DNA of 49,806 nt. Origin: Rhodococcus ruber. Lineage in GTDB: Bacteria > Actinomycetota > Actinomycetes > Mycobacteriales > Mycobacteriaceae. Of the stretch, positions 34,505 to 44,083 are shown in pieces. The first letter of the stretch is position 1; each line of letters starts with the position of its first letter. Below the pieces are notes generated by a model, which did no database searches, was not told the origin of the DNA, and saw nothing but the letters and a program-made list of their open reading frames with translations. The stretch lies in the NCBI RefSeq assembly GCF_027270735.1, contig NZ_JAPWIJ010000019.1:1-49806 (forward strand), read 5' to 3'. The position numbers and the translations under genes were made by a program.

Positions 34505-37190
34505 CGGCCCGCCACACGCGATCCGAGGACATCGGCAGGTCGTACAGTCTGGCCCCCACAGCGTCGCGGATAGCGTTTGCCAAAGCAGGAGCGACGGGGT
34601 TGTACGGAGACTCGCTCATCGACTTCGCGCCGAACGGACCCAACCGGTCGTAGGTGTCGGCGAACAGTACTTCGGTCCGAGGAATATCCGCGAACTGCGG
34701 AACGTGATAGCTCCGGATGGAATCGGTGGTGACCAGACCGGCACCGTCGGTACGGATCTCCTCGTACAGTGCGCTGCCGATAGCCTGCGCAACGCCACCT
34801 TCGACCTGGCCGCGGCACTGCTGCGGGTTCATCACCGTTCCAGCGTCCGCGCTGTGCACCGAGTGCAGAATCTGCACTGTGCCGGTGTCCTCGTCCACCG
34901 CCACCCGGAAAGCTTGGACATCGAACGCCAGTGATCGCGGTAGCCCGCCGCTGTTGCCCTCGGTGACCAGCGAGCCACCGGCCTTCGCCAAGATGTCGTC
35001 GAGGGTGACGAACCGATCGCCGCACCGCACGCCTTCGGGTCCCAATGTGCAGTCCGAGTGTCGTTGTCCGGTAACGGTTCCGGCGATATCGAGAATCCTT
35101 GCCGACAGTGCGCGGACCGCCGCGTAGAGAGCCTTGCCTGCCACCACCGTGCCCGCCGAACCGAAGGCGCCGGTGTCGTAGGTGGTGGAATCGGTGTCGG
35201 ACTGGCAGACCTGAATGCGATCGACCGAGGTACCCAACTCGCTCGCCGCGATCTGAGTGTGCACGGTAGTGGTCCCGTTGCCGAATTCCGCTGTTCCGAC
35301 GCGTATCTCGTACCGACCCTCGGGCAGCAATGCCACCGACGTTTCGGCGCGATGACCGCGTGGTGGAATCGTCGCGATCATGGCCACCGCCATCCCTTCG
35401 CCGACTTTCCATCCCGTCGGCGCATGCTCACCGTTGCCGCGTCGCAGGGCTGCCTGGGCGAGGTCGATGCACTGATCGAGGCCGTAGCTTCCGAACTGCA
35501 GGTCGTCTTCTTCGATATGCGCGGCGACGATGTCGTCGCCGGGGACGATCACGTTGCGTCGTCGAAACTCGAACGGATCGACGTCGATCTCTCTGGCCAG
35601 ATCGTCCATTGCCGATTCGATCGCGAACATCACCTGTCCCAGTCCATAACCACGGAATGCTCCGGACGGAATGTTGTTGGTGTAGACGGTCTTCGCATCG
35701 ACGCGCTTGTTGGCGCACCGGTAGATCGCGACGGACTCGCCGCACCCGTGGAACATCACTCCGGCACTGTGATTTCCGTAGGCCCCGGCATCGGTGAGAA
35801 CGTCGATCGACAACGCGGTCAACGTGCCGTCGGCGCTCGCGGCAGCGGTGACGTCGACCCGGAACGGGTGACGACACGGCGAGACGGTGAACTCGTCGGT
35901 CCGCGTGAACTCGAATTGCACGGGTCGGCCGGTGCGGAGCACGGCCAGCGCCACGACGTCCTCGGTCAGCAACTCCTGCTTGCCGCCGAAGCCGCCGCCG
36001 ACGCGGGCGGTGAACACCCGCACTCCTTCGCGCGGAAGGCCGAAGATCTCACAGATCTCGTCGCGTACCAGAAACGGAACCTGGGTGCTGGTGCGCAGAT
36101 TCAGCCTCCCCGTCTCGTCCAGCCACCCGATGGTGCCGTGGGTCTCCAGGTGCACGTGTTGTACTCGCTGCGTCGTCCACCGTCCGGTGACCACCGCCGC
36201 CGCATCACGGACTGCGGCGTCGACGTCTCCGGTGCTGCCGTGCAACTCTGCCACCAGATTTCGTGACGGATCCGCAATGCGAGCCGTCGCATCCTTGTCG
36301 CCGTGGATCTTCGGCGCACCGGGTTCGAGCGCGGATTCGGGATCGAACACCGCGGGCAGCACGTCGTACTCGACGACGAGGGCGCGGCACCCTTGCTCCG
36401 CGGCCGCGACCGAATCTGCGACCACGATCGCCACCCGCTGGCCGATGAAGCGCACGACGGTGTCGAGTACGTGGGTGTCGTCGGGATCGTCGACGCGGCG
36501 ATCGTGGCGTGCCGTCGAAAATGCGGTGGACGGGCTGTCTTTCGCGGTGAGCACGAGAACGACCCCGGGCACCCGCTCCGCGGCAGCGACGTCGATGGCG
36601 ACGATGCGCGCATGCGCATGCGGGCTGCCGAGCACCGTGGCGTGCAGTAGCCCCTGGGGTGAGTGATCGAGGGTGTAAGGCTCGGTTCCGGTGACGATCC
36701 GGGCGCTGGCCGGTGCAGCGACGGATCGCCCGCAGGCCGGTCCGTCGACGGCTTTCTCGGTGTTCACCAGTCCACAGACTGCGTCGGCTATCGCCCGGTA
36801 CCCGGTGCAGCGACACAGATTCCCCTTCAGCCGCTCGGGGAGTTCGTCCATATCGTTCTCGGTCAGCGTCGATGCAGTGACGACCATTCCTGCCGTGCAG
36901 AACCCACACTGGAAGCCCGCGGCCTCGACGAAGCGGCTCTGCATGGGATGCAGGTCGTCCGGAGTGCCGAGCCCGGTAACGGTGGTCACGGATCGGTTCG
37001 CGGCACGGAATGCGGGGAAGATGCACGAGTGCACCGGCTCACCGTCGACGAGCACCGAACACGCTCCGCAATCGCCCGCGTCGCAGCCTTTCTTCACCTC
37101 GAAATGTTCGTGTTCGCGCAGCATCGTTCGTAGGCACTGGCCCGGCCGTGGTTCGACGTCGGTCGGTACGCCGTTGATGTCGACGATCAT
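34476..37190 (-). CDS. Xanthine dehydrogenase, fused [2Fe-2S]/molybdopterin subunit
   Basis: A 904-residue fusion. Residues 1-150 hold two iron-sulfur clusters: Cys36, 41, 44, 56 (plant-ferredoxin type) and Cys95, 98, 126, 128. The rest is the Mo domain, with GGGFGGKQELL, GAFRGYG, GNGTTTVHTQIAA, and KSMSESPYNPVAPAL, where the catalytic Glu is kept though the usual KGVGE is changed. With the FAD subunit it oxidises hypoxanthine or xanthine to urate using NAD. The ATG at 37190 overlaps the FAD-subunit stop; a longer frame runs inside that gene. In many bacteria these are separate polypeptides. The end overlaps the convergent Lrp gene by 29 nt. Confidence 0.93.
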   Translation of the reverse strand: MIVDINGVPTDVEPRPGQCLRTMLREHEHFEVKKGCDAGDCGACSVLVDGEPVHSCIFPAFRAANRSVTTVTGLGTPDDLHPMQSRFVEAAGFQCGFCTAGMVVTASTLTENDMDELPERLKGNLCRCTGYRAIADAVCGLVNTEKAVDGPACGRSVAAPASARIVTGTEPYTLDHSPQGLLHATVLGSPHAHARIVAIDVAAAERVPGVVLVLTAKDSPSTAFSTARHDRRVDDPDDTHVLDTVVRFIGQRVAIVVADSVAAAEQGCRALVVEYDVLPAVFDPESALEPGAPKIHGDKDATARIADPSRNLVAELHGSTGDVDAAVRDAAAVVTGRWTTQRVQHVHLETHGTIGWLDETGRLNLRTSTQVPFLVRDEICEIFGLPREGVRVFTARVGGGFGGKQELLTEDVVALAVLRTGRPVQFEFTRTDEFTVSPCRHPFRVDVTAAASADGTLTALSIDVLTDAGAYGNHSAGVMFHGCGESVAIYRCANKRVDAKTVYTNNIPSGAFRGYGLGQVMFAIESAMDDLAREIDVDPFEFRRRNVIVPGDDIVAAHIEEDDLQFGSYGLDQCIDLAQAALRRGNGEHAPTGWKVGEGMAVAMIATIPPRGHRAETSVALLPEGRYEIRVGTAEFGNGTTTVHTQIAASELGTSVDRIQVCQSDTDSTTYDTGAFGSAGTVVAGKALYAAVRALSARILDIAGTVTGQRHSDCTLGPEGVRCGDRFVTLDDILAKAGGSLVTEGNSGGLPRSLAFDVQAFRVAVDEDTGTVQILHSVHSADAGTVMNPQQCRGQVEGGVAQAIGSALYEEIRTDGAGLVTTDSIRSYHVPQFADIPRTEVLFADTYDRLGPFGAKSMSESPYNPVAPALANAIRDAVGARLYDLPMSSDRVWRAVSGRRTSAK

Positions 37191-37999
37191 GACAACTCCT
37201 CGCGAATCTGCTGGGCTGCAATACAACTGATGTGACGACGCCAGTCCGGCGCACCGTGGGGGTCGTCGTACCAGTGCTCGGGACCGATTGTCTCGGCCAG
37301 CGCCTCGTCGAGTTCGCCGGCCGTCGGCAGAGCCGGAAAGCGAAGTACGAACGGGCGGACCGTCGATGCGCTCACCGTCAGAACGAACTGGCCGCCGGCG
37401 TCGACCCGCCCGATCACCACCGCGGCCGATCGGCCGAGTGGTGAGAGTGCGAGCTTGCGCATCGCCGTCCTCGCCTCGAGCGCATACCGCGGAATCTCGA
37501 TGCTGCGCAACACGTCTCCAGGGCGAAGAGCATTGGTGTGCGGTCCGGTGATCAGATCGTCGATCGCGATGTCGTAGTCGTGTTCGGGACCGTCTGCAGA
37601 CCACACCTGCCCGATGCCGTCGAGGGCCGCGGTGACCGAGATCATCGCACCGGCGGGCAGGGCCAACGCGATGTTGCCGCCGACGGTGGCAGTTTTCCAG
37701 ATCTTGAACGAGGCCAACAGTGCTGCGGCGCAGCGAGGAAACAGTGCGGCGGCAGGCCACTGCGAATCGAATCGCGCCAGCGTCTCGATCGTGCACGTGG
37801 CGGCGATCTCGAGCCCGGCCTCGGTGACCGTCAACGGCTCCCAGCCCAGGGCGGTGATATCGACGAGGGTACTCAGATGATCCTGCTTCTCCGAGAACAA
37901 CCAGGTACCACCTGCGAGTACTGCGGTGTCTGCGCGTCCCGGCGGCAGGTCCGACCGGGAACCGGGAAGCAGAACGTTGTCGACAGTGCCGAGATCCAT
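37187..37999 (-). CDS. Xanthine dehydrogenase FAD-binding subunit
   Basis: A 270-residue FAD subunit of the molybdopterin dehydrogenase family. TAVLAGGTWLFSEKQ carries the FAD-binding glycine loop, and the central GGNIALALPAGAMI segment contains another FAD contact. A C-terminal CO_deh_flav_C-like domain is present from about 170. It passes electrons from the iron-sulfur clusters to NAD. It is the first gene of the operon, its stop overlaps the next ATG by 4 nt, and the divergent PucR gene lies 175 nt away. The ATG at 37999 has a GAGGTG ribosome site. Confidence 0.92.
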   Translation of the reverse strand: MDLGTVDNVLLPGSRSDLPPGRADTAVLAGGTWLFSEKQDHLSTLVDITALGWEPLTVTEAGLEIAATCTIETLARFDSQWPAAALFPRCAAALLASFKIWKTATVGGNIALALPAGAMISVTAALDGIGQVWSADGPEHDYDIAIDDLITGPHTNALRPGDVLRSIEIPRYALEARTAMRKLALSPLGRSAAVVIGRVDAGGQFVLTVSASTVRPFVLRFPALPTAGELDEALAETIGPEHWYDDPHGAPDWRRHISCIAAQQIREELS

Positions 38000-38174
38000 G
38001 GTCTTCGTTCACCTCATCCTCGCCGGGAGGGTCCACCGCGCCGGCAGGTCCACCACCCGATGTGTCACCTCGAACTCTAGTGAGTTTCTGTTACCGATCT
38101 TCGGTGGTCCGGCGATCCGTCCGAAACTCGGCGGAAACAACCCGCACCTAGTGTGGTCTCGAACAAGCGCAGTG
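38000..38174. promoter_or_regulatory. Divergent promoter region between xanthine dehydrogenase and pucR
   Basis: This gap serves two opposite transcripts. A TAGTGT box at 38149-38154 fits a -10 site for the PucR gene. No clear operator is visible by eye, though PucR would be expected to bind here. Confidence 0.55.
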
Positions 38175-39767
38175 ATGCCGAGCCGGGGGAGGGCGACAGT
38201 GCAGGTCAAGGACTTGCTCGACGCCACAGGGCTCAGCATTCGATTGCTCACCTCCGACCCGGACGCTCTGGACCGCACGTTGCGGTGGACCTACACCACC
38301 GATCTGCCGGATCCGTCGCGCTACATCGCCGGCGGCGAATTGGTCATCACCGGCCTCGTGTGGCGTCGAACGCCGGCCGATAGCGAGGTGTTCGTCCGGG
38401 CTGTCGCAGAATCCGGGGCCTCGGCACTGGCGGCGGGGGAGGGATTGCTCGGCCACATTCCACCGGATCTGATCGACGCGTGCGAGCGGCACGGACTGCC
38501 CTTGCTCGCCGTACCCGACAATGTCTCGTTCGGCGAGGTCACCGAGTTTCTCGTCGGGAGAGTCACCGGTGATCGAATCGCCTCGCTCAACAGCTCCCTC
38601 GTTCGGCACCGCCAACTGCTCACTGCGGTCGCAGACGGTAGGGCCCTCGACGAGCTGGCCCTGCACACCTCCAGGGAAACGGGGATGGCATGTCTGATCT
38701 TCACTGCTACCGGGCGCCGGCTGGTGGCCGAAGTGGTCGCGTTCTCCGATGCCGACGTCGACACATTGACGCACGCTGCGCTGTCATCCGAAAGACTGCC
38801 CACGACAACGACTCTCAGCGACGGTGAGGCGTACAGCATCTTCGGAATCGGCCCGTCGCTCGCTCAGAGAACCACGCGGTGGTTCCTCGCGGTGGCGGGA
38901 GACAGAGACACCTTCCCTCCGGCGATCTCCGACGCGTTCGGTCAGCTGGCAGCGATCGCCGCCCTCGATCGTGCTCGACGCGAGGAAGGACGGCTGGTTC
39001 GTCGTGAAATAGCAGACCAGGCCGTGGCATTGATCGAAGCCGACAGCACCAGGCCCGAGGCGCTGACTCGGCTGCGTCAGGCAGCCGTCGATCCAGACCG
39101 TCCGCTGGTCGTCATCAGGATCGTGCACAGCGGTAAAGCCGATCTGCGCGAGATGCTGCGAACAGTGCTCAGCGATACTCTGAATTCCTTCGGCGGCGGC
39201 TGCGTCGGTGCCAGCACACACGGCGACATCGTCGCGATCGTGAACACCGAGGATCCATGGATCGCGCAAACCCTCCGAACCCGATTGTCCCGCTTGGGTT
39301 CCGGTATCGGGCGCAGCCGCCTGCTCGTGGGCGTCAGCTCGGAGGCCACGGGTCTCACCATCGACGGTGCGCTGCGTTCGGCCCGGCACGCCCTGGACAT
39401 GAGCAGGCAGGGGACCGGCCCCGTCACTGTCACCACCGGTGCGCAGCTGACCTCGGCAGTGTCGATGCTGTCGGCACTGCCCGACGACGTGCGCCGATCT
39501 TTCGTCGAGCATGTTCTGGCACCCTTGCTCGAGTACGACCGGCGCGCCGACGCCGGTCTGATCGACACACTTCGTGAGTTTCTGGCCACGGGCGGATCCT
39601 GGAATCGAACCGCCGACTCGTTGCATGTGCACCTCAACACCGTCCGATATCGAATCAAGCGTGTCGAGGAACTACTCGGCCGCGACCTGGGCTCCACCGA
39701 GGACAGGCTGGACGTCTACCTCGCTCTGCAATCCATCCCTCGGCCGTCGGCCACGGGAGCGGCATAA
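38175..39767 (+). CDS. pucR: PucR-family transcriptional regulator
   Basis: A 530-residue regulator of three parts. An N-terminal PucR domain (VKDLLDATGLSIRLL, about 10-125) is followed by a central GGDEF-like region and a C-terminal HTH_30 domain: LREFLATGGSWNRTAD, then LHVHLNTVRYRIKRVEELLG. PucR proteins switch purine and allantoin catabolic genes in response to pathway intermediates. It sits between xanthine dehydrogenase and uricase, so it is the best candidate regulator of this locus. The start could be GTG 38172 or ATG 38175; the open frame further upstream is inside the intergenic region. Confidence 0.92.
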   Translation: MPSRGRATVQVKDLLDATGLSIRLLTSDPDALDRTLRWTYTTDLPDPSRYIAGGELVITGLVWRRTPADSEVFVRAVAESGASALAAGEGLLGHIPPDLIDACERHGLPLLAVPDNVSFGEVTEFLVGRVTGDRIASLNSSLVRHRQLLTAVADGRALDELALHTSRETGMACLIFTATGRRLVAEVVAFSDADVDTLTHAALSSERLPTTTTLSDGEAYSIFGIGPSLAQRTTRWFLAVAGDRDTFPPAISDAFGQLAAIAALDRARREEGRLVRREIADQAVALIEADSTRPEALTRLRQAAVDPDRPLVVIRIVHSGKADLREMLRTVLSDTLNSFGGGCVGASTHGDIVAIVNTEDPWIAQTLRTRLSRLGSGIGRSRLLVGVSSEATGLTIDGALRSARHALDMSRQGTGPVTVTTGAQLTSAVSMLSALPDDVRRSFVEHVLAPLLEYDRRADAGLIDTLREFLATGGSWNRTADSLHVHLNTVRYRIKRVEELLGRDLGSTEDRLDVYLALQSIPRPSATGAA

Positions 39768-39770
39768 GAT
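39765..39770 (+). promoter_or_regulatory. Leaderless -10 box of DUF2461 gene
   Basis: TAAGAT ends 6 nt before the ATG at 39777, and its first three bases are the stop codon of pucR. Confidence 0.5.
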
Positions 39771-39776
39771 CGCTGT

Positions 39777-40409
39777 ATGACTGGCTTCACCGGGATCCCC
39801 TTTGCTGCGCTGGACTTCTACGAGGACCTCGAAGCCGACAACAGCAAGCTCTGGTGGAACGAGCACAAAGCGGTCTACGAGAACGCGGTCAAGGGGCCGA
39901 TGACGGCGTTGCTCGCGACACTGGAACCGGAGTTCGGCAGCGCCAAGGTGTTCCGCCCCTACCGAGACGTTCGCTTCTCCAAGGACAAGACTCCGTACAA
40001 GACCCATCAGGGCGGATTCGTCGCTCGCGGCGACAGTCTGGGCTACTACGTCCAGATCGACCCCGCCGGATTGTTCGTCGCCGGAGGCTTCTACAACTCC
40101 TCGACCGACGGTGTTGCCCGCTATCGCCGCACCGTCGACGACGACGTGCGCGGAGCCGAGCTCGAGCGGATATTGGGGACGTTGACCAAGGCCGGATACG
40201 AGATCGGCGGAGACAAGCTCAAGACCAAGCCGCGGGGATACGAGCTCGATCACCCGCGCATCGACCTTTTGCGCCACAAGTCGCTCACTGCAGGTAAGCA
40301 TTTCGGGTCACCCGCCTGGCTGGAAACATCCAAGGCCGCGACGAAGGTGCGCGACGCCTGGCGTGCCCTGACTCCCTTGGTGGAATGGTCTGCGGCGCTG
40401 CACACGTGA
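39777..40409 (+). CDS. DUF2461 family protein
   Basis: A 210-residue soluble protein with the N-terminal motif ALDFYEDLEADNSKLWW and the central RPYRDVRFSKDKTPYKTH, both characteristic of DUF2461 (YcjX-like hypothetical). The conserved Asp, Arg, Lys and Tyr suggest an enzyme active site, but no reaction is known to me. It starts at an ATG with a leaderless box that coincides with the stop of pucR, and converges on uricase with a 10-nt gap. Its location within the purine locus may be coincidental. Confidence 0.9.
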   Translation: MTGFTGIPFAALDFYEDLEADNSKLWWNEHKAVYENAVKGPMTALLATLEPEFGSAKVFRPYRDVRFSKDKTPYKTHQGGFVARGDSLGYYVQIDPAGLFVAGGFYNSSTDGVARYRRTVDDDVRGAELERILGTLTKAGYEIGGDKLKTKPRGYELDHPRIDLLRHKSLTAGKHFGSPAWLETSKAATKVRDAWRALTPLVEWSAALHT

Positions 40410-40419
40410 GCGCAGCGCT

Positions 40420-41340
40420 CTATCCGACGACAGAGTACGTTCGCCAGGCACTTCCGGCATCCGGAGCATCCTCGCGTTCGACCGTCGCCTGAATCAGACC
40501 GTACGGACGGTCGTCGGCGTTGAACACCTCGAGGTTGTTCTCGATGTCGAACTTGCCGAGGTCGTACAGGAAGTGATGCTTGTTCGGTGCCGACATCGAG
40601 ATCTCGGCGATGAACGGATACTTCTCGAGCACTGCCTCACCCATGGCGTACAACGTCTGCTGCAACGCCAAGGACTGCAGATTGGCGAACCTTTCGATCA
40701 TCGCGGCCTTCACGCCCTCGTACACCGCATCCCACTCGACATCGGCTGTGGTGTAACGCCATTGCGCCGTCAGTGACGTCGCCATCACACGGTCGGTGGT
40801 GGGCTCGAGAACGGTCAGGTCGTCCTCGAGGAAGCCGTGGAACTCCGAGCCCGTCGACTTCAGGATCACCATCTCCTTGAAGCCGCTGATCACCCATGTC
40901 CGCTGGGCATCGCCCTTGCCTTCGACGGTCACGGCCGACGTACGGGTCTCCTCCCCCTTGCGCGTCCAGGTGTGATCGTGCTCGACGCCGTCGACGACCA
41001 CTCGAGCCCAGGCATACTCCTCCAGCTCGATGCGGGCACCGTCTACGGGGTCGACGTCGTCGACGTAGTGGCGAGCCAGATCGAGGCCGTAACTCTCGAG
41101 GTGCAGTAGGCCCTTGGTCTTGGCATACGCGTACGCGGTCTGCTTCTGGGTGTCGGTGGGCAGCACGTTGGACTGATCACCCACCAGATGCGCGGGGGAG
41201 AAGTTGCCGCGTAGCGCACTCGAGACGTTGATGTCGTGGATTTCGTGCCGCGGCGAGTCTCGATAGATCCGCACTACGCGGTTCTCCGCCTTGCCGTACT
41301 GATTGGATCCGAGGACGATCTTGCCGGTCAGGTCGGTCAT
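40420..41340 (-). CDS. pucL: Urate oxidase (uricase)
   Basis: A 306-residue cofactor-free uricase converting urate to 5-hydroxyisourate with O2. The catalytic Lys17 is in YGKAENRVV and the Thr in QSNVLPTDTQKQ; the active His is in APNKHHFLYDLG. Two tandem T-fold halves are visible from the length and a repeated Phe/Leu-rich pattern. It is not fused to OHCU decarboxylase as in Bacillus PucL. The frame extends upstream, but ATG 41340 follows the HIU hydrolase stop after one base, so the operon order is transporter, decarboxylase, HIU hydrolase, uricase. Confidence 0.95.
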   Translation of the reverse strand: MTDLTGKIVLGSNQYGKAENRVVRIYRDSPRHEIHDINVSSALRGNFSPAHLVGDQSNVLPTDTQKQTAYAYAKTKGLLHLESYGLDLARHYVDDVDPVDGARIELEEYAWARVVVDGVEHDHTWTRKGEETRTSAVTVEGKGDAQRTWVISGFKEMVILKSTGSEFHGFLEDDLTVLEPTTDRVMATSLTAQWRYTTADVEWDAVYEGVKAAMIERFANLQSLALQQTLYAMGEAVLEKYPFIAEISMSAPNKHHFLYDLGKFDIENNLEVFNADDRPYGLIQATVEREDAPDAGSAWRTYSVVG

Positions 41341-41341
41341 G

Positions 41342-41668
41342 TCAGCTCCCGCGATAGGTCGAATAAGCGAAGGGGGACAACAGCAAAGGCACGTGGTAGT
41401 GGGCATCGGGATCGGTGACGGTGAACGAGATCGACACCTCGGGATAGAAACTCGGTGTCGCTGTTGCCTCGAAATAATCGCCGGTGTCGAACGAGAGGCG
41501 GTAGACGCCCGGATCGATCGGCCCCGGTACGACTTCACCGATACGTCCGTCCCCGTCCGTGGTGGCGGTGGAGATCTCGCCCTTCTCGGGGTGGAACAAT
41601 CGCACCCGCATCCCGACCGCCGGTGTTCCCGAGGTGGCGTCGAGTACGTGCGTGGACAGCCCGGTCAC
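41342..41668 (-). CDS. uraH: 5-Hydroxyisourate hydrolase
   Basis: A 108-residue transthyretin-like protein. It has the N-terminal STHVLDATSGTPA, the core LFHPEKGEISTATTDGDGRI, and the family's hallmark C-terminal tetrapeptide YRGS after FAYSTYRGS. It hydrolyses 5-hydroxyisourate, the uricase product, to OHCU. Its catalytic His and Arg lie in STHVLD and the C-terminal part. GTG 41668 overlaps the stop of the decarboxylase gene by 4 nt; a longer frame would run through that gene. Single-step coupling with uricase fits channelling of an unstable intermediate. Confidence 0.95.
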   Translation of the reverse strand: MTGLSTHVLDATSGTPAVGMRVRLFHPEKGEISTATTDGDGRIGEVVPGPIDPGVYRLSFDTGDYFEATATPSFYPEVSISFTVTDPDAHYHVPLLLSPFAYSTYRGS

Positions 41669-42168
41669 TGCTCGGGACCCAGCATGCGGCCGAGGCGAAT
41701 TCGATTGATCTTGGCCAGTTCCACGCGGAGCACCCGTCTTTCGGTTTCGGCATCGTTGTCGAGCCTCTCCTCGAGGATAGCGAGCAGGTCCTCGGCCGAT
41801 CGGCCGGTGGCACACACTAGATAGACGTGCCCGAACTTCTCCTCGTACGCACGGTTTCCCGCCGCCAATTTCTCGAGCACCGCGGTGCCGGCGGTCGTCA
41901 CCGCCGCCTGCTCGCGCTTCGACGACGGGTTGTCGGCCTTGCCGCCGATTCGGGGATGGCCGTCGAGAGCATGGTCGATCTCGGCTTCGGGTAGCTCGGC
42001 GAGGACTCGATCTGCTCTGTCCAACAGCAGGTCTCGACTGTCGAACGGGCGGCCCTGGGCGACCCGACGGGCCCAGATCGACGACGCGCAACACTCGTAG
42101 AGTGCGTGCATCGCCTGTCGATCACTGAGCCGATTGAACCCGTCGAGCCCTATCCATTCGTGTAGCAA
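41665..42168 (-). CDS. uraD: OHCU decarboxylase (stand-alone)
   Basis: About 167 residues from TTG 42168. The family motifs are intact: GFNRLSDRQAMHALYECCAS, the catalytic His in DGHPRIGGKA, SSKREQAAV (Glu-Gln) and the Arg in LEERLDND. It decarboxylates OHCU to S-allantoin, the last step of uric acid breakdown here. Other in-frame starts lie inside the transporter gene (ATG 42240 is the longest), and family length argues for the TTG, which starts 10 nt after the transporter stop. It coexists with a second, altered OHCU-like domain in the transporter. Confidence 0.92.
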   Translation of the reverse strand: MLHEWIGLDGFNRLSDRQAMHALYECCASSIWARRVAQGRPFDSRDLLLDRADRVLAELPEAEIDHALDGHPRIGGKADNPSSKREQAAVTTAGTAVLEKLAAGNRAYEEKFGHVYLVCATGRSAEDLLAILEERLDNDAETERRVLRVELAKINRIRLGRMLGPEQ

Positions 42169-42178
42169 CTCGCGCTCA

Positions 42179-44083
42179 CTATCTGAAGTCGTTGATGCGA
42201 CCGAACCGCGCGGCCGCGATCGGGTTGGCATCGGCCACAAGATCGTCGAATCGGTAGTTCGCGATCTTGGCTATCTCGATCATCGCAAACGACCGCTCTG
42301 CCGACGGCGCGTTCTCGACGCGCGACCAACCGTTGGCCAGGACTCGATCGTAGCGCTCGGTCTCCCGCGCGCAGATCACCAGCGGGAAGCCGAAGTGCTC
42401 GCGGTATTCGGCGGCGAGTTGGACGATGTTGTCGTGCTCGTCCTCCTCCAGGTTGGACAGGCCGACGTGGTCCGCTGCGTTGAGGGTGCCGGTGGCGTCC
42501 TCGCTACCGAGATCGGGGTAGCTGTTGATCAGCTCGATCTGTTCCTCGGTGGTGCCGGCCAGCAGTGACTCCTGGAACGCCTCGCGCAAACCGTGCGCAT
42601 CGGCGAAGGGCCGCTGCTGGTACGCGCGTTCGACCACCCACGGAGTGCCCTGCACCAAGCCGCCGAACGTTGCGGCGAAGTCCTCGGAGGACATCTCGTT
42701 GACCTGGTCGAGGGTGATGCCCTTACCCGGACCACCGGCGACGGCCTGCCCGCGATTGCCGATGTGGAAGAACAACACGTTGAGCACGATTGCCGAGACC
42801 GCGCCCAGCACGATGCCGCTGCCGAACAGCATTGCGAGCCAGTCCGGCACGCCTTCCGAGACTGTGGGCTGGATGGTGACGAGCATCGCCAGTCCGAGAC
42901 TGGTAGCGACGATGATCAGGTTGCGGTGATCGGTGAAGTCCACCTTCGACAGGGTTTGGATTCCGACCACGGCGACGGTCGCGAACAGGGCCAGCGCGGC
43001 ACCACCGAGCACCGGCGGGGGAATCGATGCGACGACGGCCGCGGTCTTGGGCAGCAAACCGAGCAGAATCATGATGCCACCGGCGGTGGCCACCACCCAT
43101 CGGCTGCGAACGCCGGTCAGCCGGACCAGACCGACGTTTTCCGAAAACGCCGTGTACGGGAACGAGTTGAACGTACCGCCGATGACGGTGGCAACGCCGT
43201 CTGCGCGCAGGGTGGCGGCGATGTCGTCCTTCTTGATGCGTTTGCCGACGATCTCACCGGTCGCGTACACGCTGCCGGTGGTTTCGACCGCGATGATGAG
43301 CATGACGACGATCATCGAAATGATGGCGATGACACTGAATTTGGGTACCCCGAACAGGAAGGGCTGCGTGAAACCGACCCACGATGCTTCCGAAGTGCCG
43401 TCGAAGTTCATGTCTCCCAGCATGAATGCGACCGCGCTGCCGATGACGAGGCCCAGGAGCACGGCGATGGTGGCCATGAATCCCTTGAAGAACCGTTGGA
43501 TCAACACGATGATCAGCAGTGTGCCGATCGCGTACGCCATCCACCGCCCGTTGGTCGGGTCCTGTTCGTGCGTAGCAGGATTGGTCACCGCGTCGTTGAC
43601 GGCGACCGGCAGCAAGGCGACACCGATGATCGTGATGACGGTGCCGGTCACCACCGGCGGGAAGAAGCGCAGCAGTTTGCTGAAGTACGGTGCCATGAAG
43701 AACGTGACGAGGCCGGCCACGATGACGGCACCGTAGACGTACAGCAACCCCTCGGTGCCGCCGCCGTTCGCCATCGCGATTGCAATCACCGGAGAGACAC
43801 CGGCGAACGTCACGCCTTGCAGCAGCGGCAGGCGGACACCGATCTTCCAGAATCCGACCGACTGAATGATCGACGCGATGCCGCAGGTGAACAGATCCGC
43901 ATTGATCAGGTGAATCAATTGTTCGTTGGTCAGTCCGATCGCGCTGCCGATGATGATCGGCACCAAGACAGCGCCTGCGTAGAACGCGACGACATGTTGG
44001 AAACCGTAGGCGGCGAGTTTCGGAACTGGGAGCACTTCGTCGACAGGATGGACACGTGTGCGTGTGGTGGGCTTGACGGACAT
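42179..44083 (-). CDS. NCS2 purine/urate transporter fused to an OHCU-decarboxylase-like domain
   Basis: A 634-residue fusion. Residues 1-450 form an NCS2 nucleobase:cation symporter with about 14 membrane segments; GFQHVVAFYAGAVLVPIIIG and VIGGTFNSFPYTAFSENVG are typical of the xanthine/urate branch. The C-terminal 170 residues match an OHCU decarboxylase: MSSEDFAATFGGLVQGTPWV, RPFADAHGL and HFGFPLVICA. The position of the catalytic His reads NSYPDLGSE (Tyr), and the Glu-Gln site is Asp-His. So it may bind a pathway intermediate without processing it, for example to link import to flux. ATG 44083 has a GAGGTG ribosome site; it is first in the operon. Confidence 0.92.
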   Translation of the reverse strand: MSVKPTTRTRVHPVDEVLPVPKLAAYGFQHVVAFYAGAVLVPIIIGSAIGLTNEQLIHLINADLFTCGIASIIQSVGFWKIGVRLPLLQGVTFAGVSPVIAIAMANGGGTEGLLYVYGAVIVAGLVTFFMAPYFSKLLRFFPPVVTGTVITIIGVALLPVAVNDAVTNPATHEQDPTNGRWMAYAIGTLLIIVLIQRFFKGFMATIAVLLGLVIGSAVAFMLGDMNFDGTSEASWVGFTQPFLFGVPKFSVIAIISMIVVMLIIAVETTGSVYATGEIVGKRIKKDDIAATLRADGVATVIGGTFNSFPYTAFSENVGLVRLTGVRSRWVVATAGGIMILLGLLPKTAAVVASIPPPVLGGAALALFATVAVVGIQTLSKVDFTDHRNLIIVATSLGLAMLVTIQPTVSEGVPDWLAMLFGSGIVLGAVSAIVLNVLFFHIGNRGQAVAGGPGKGITLDQVNEMSSEDFAATFGGLVQGTPWVVERAYQQRPFADAHGLREAFQESLLAGTTEEQIELINSYPDLGSEDATGTLNAADHVGLSNLEEDEHDNIVQLAAEYREHFGFPLVICARETERYDRVLANGWSRVENAPSAERSFAMIEIAKIANYRFDDLVADANPIAAARFGRINDFR

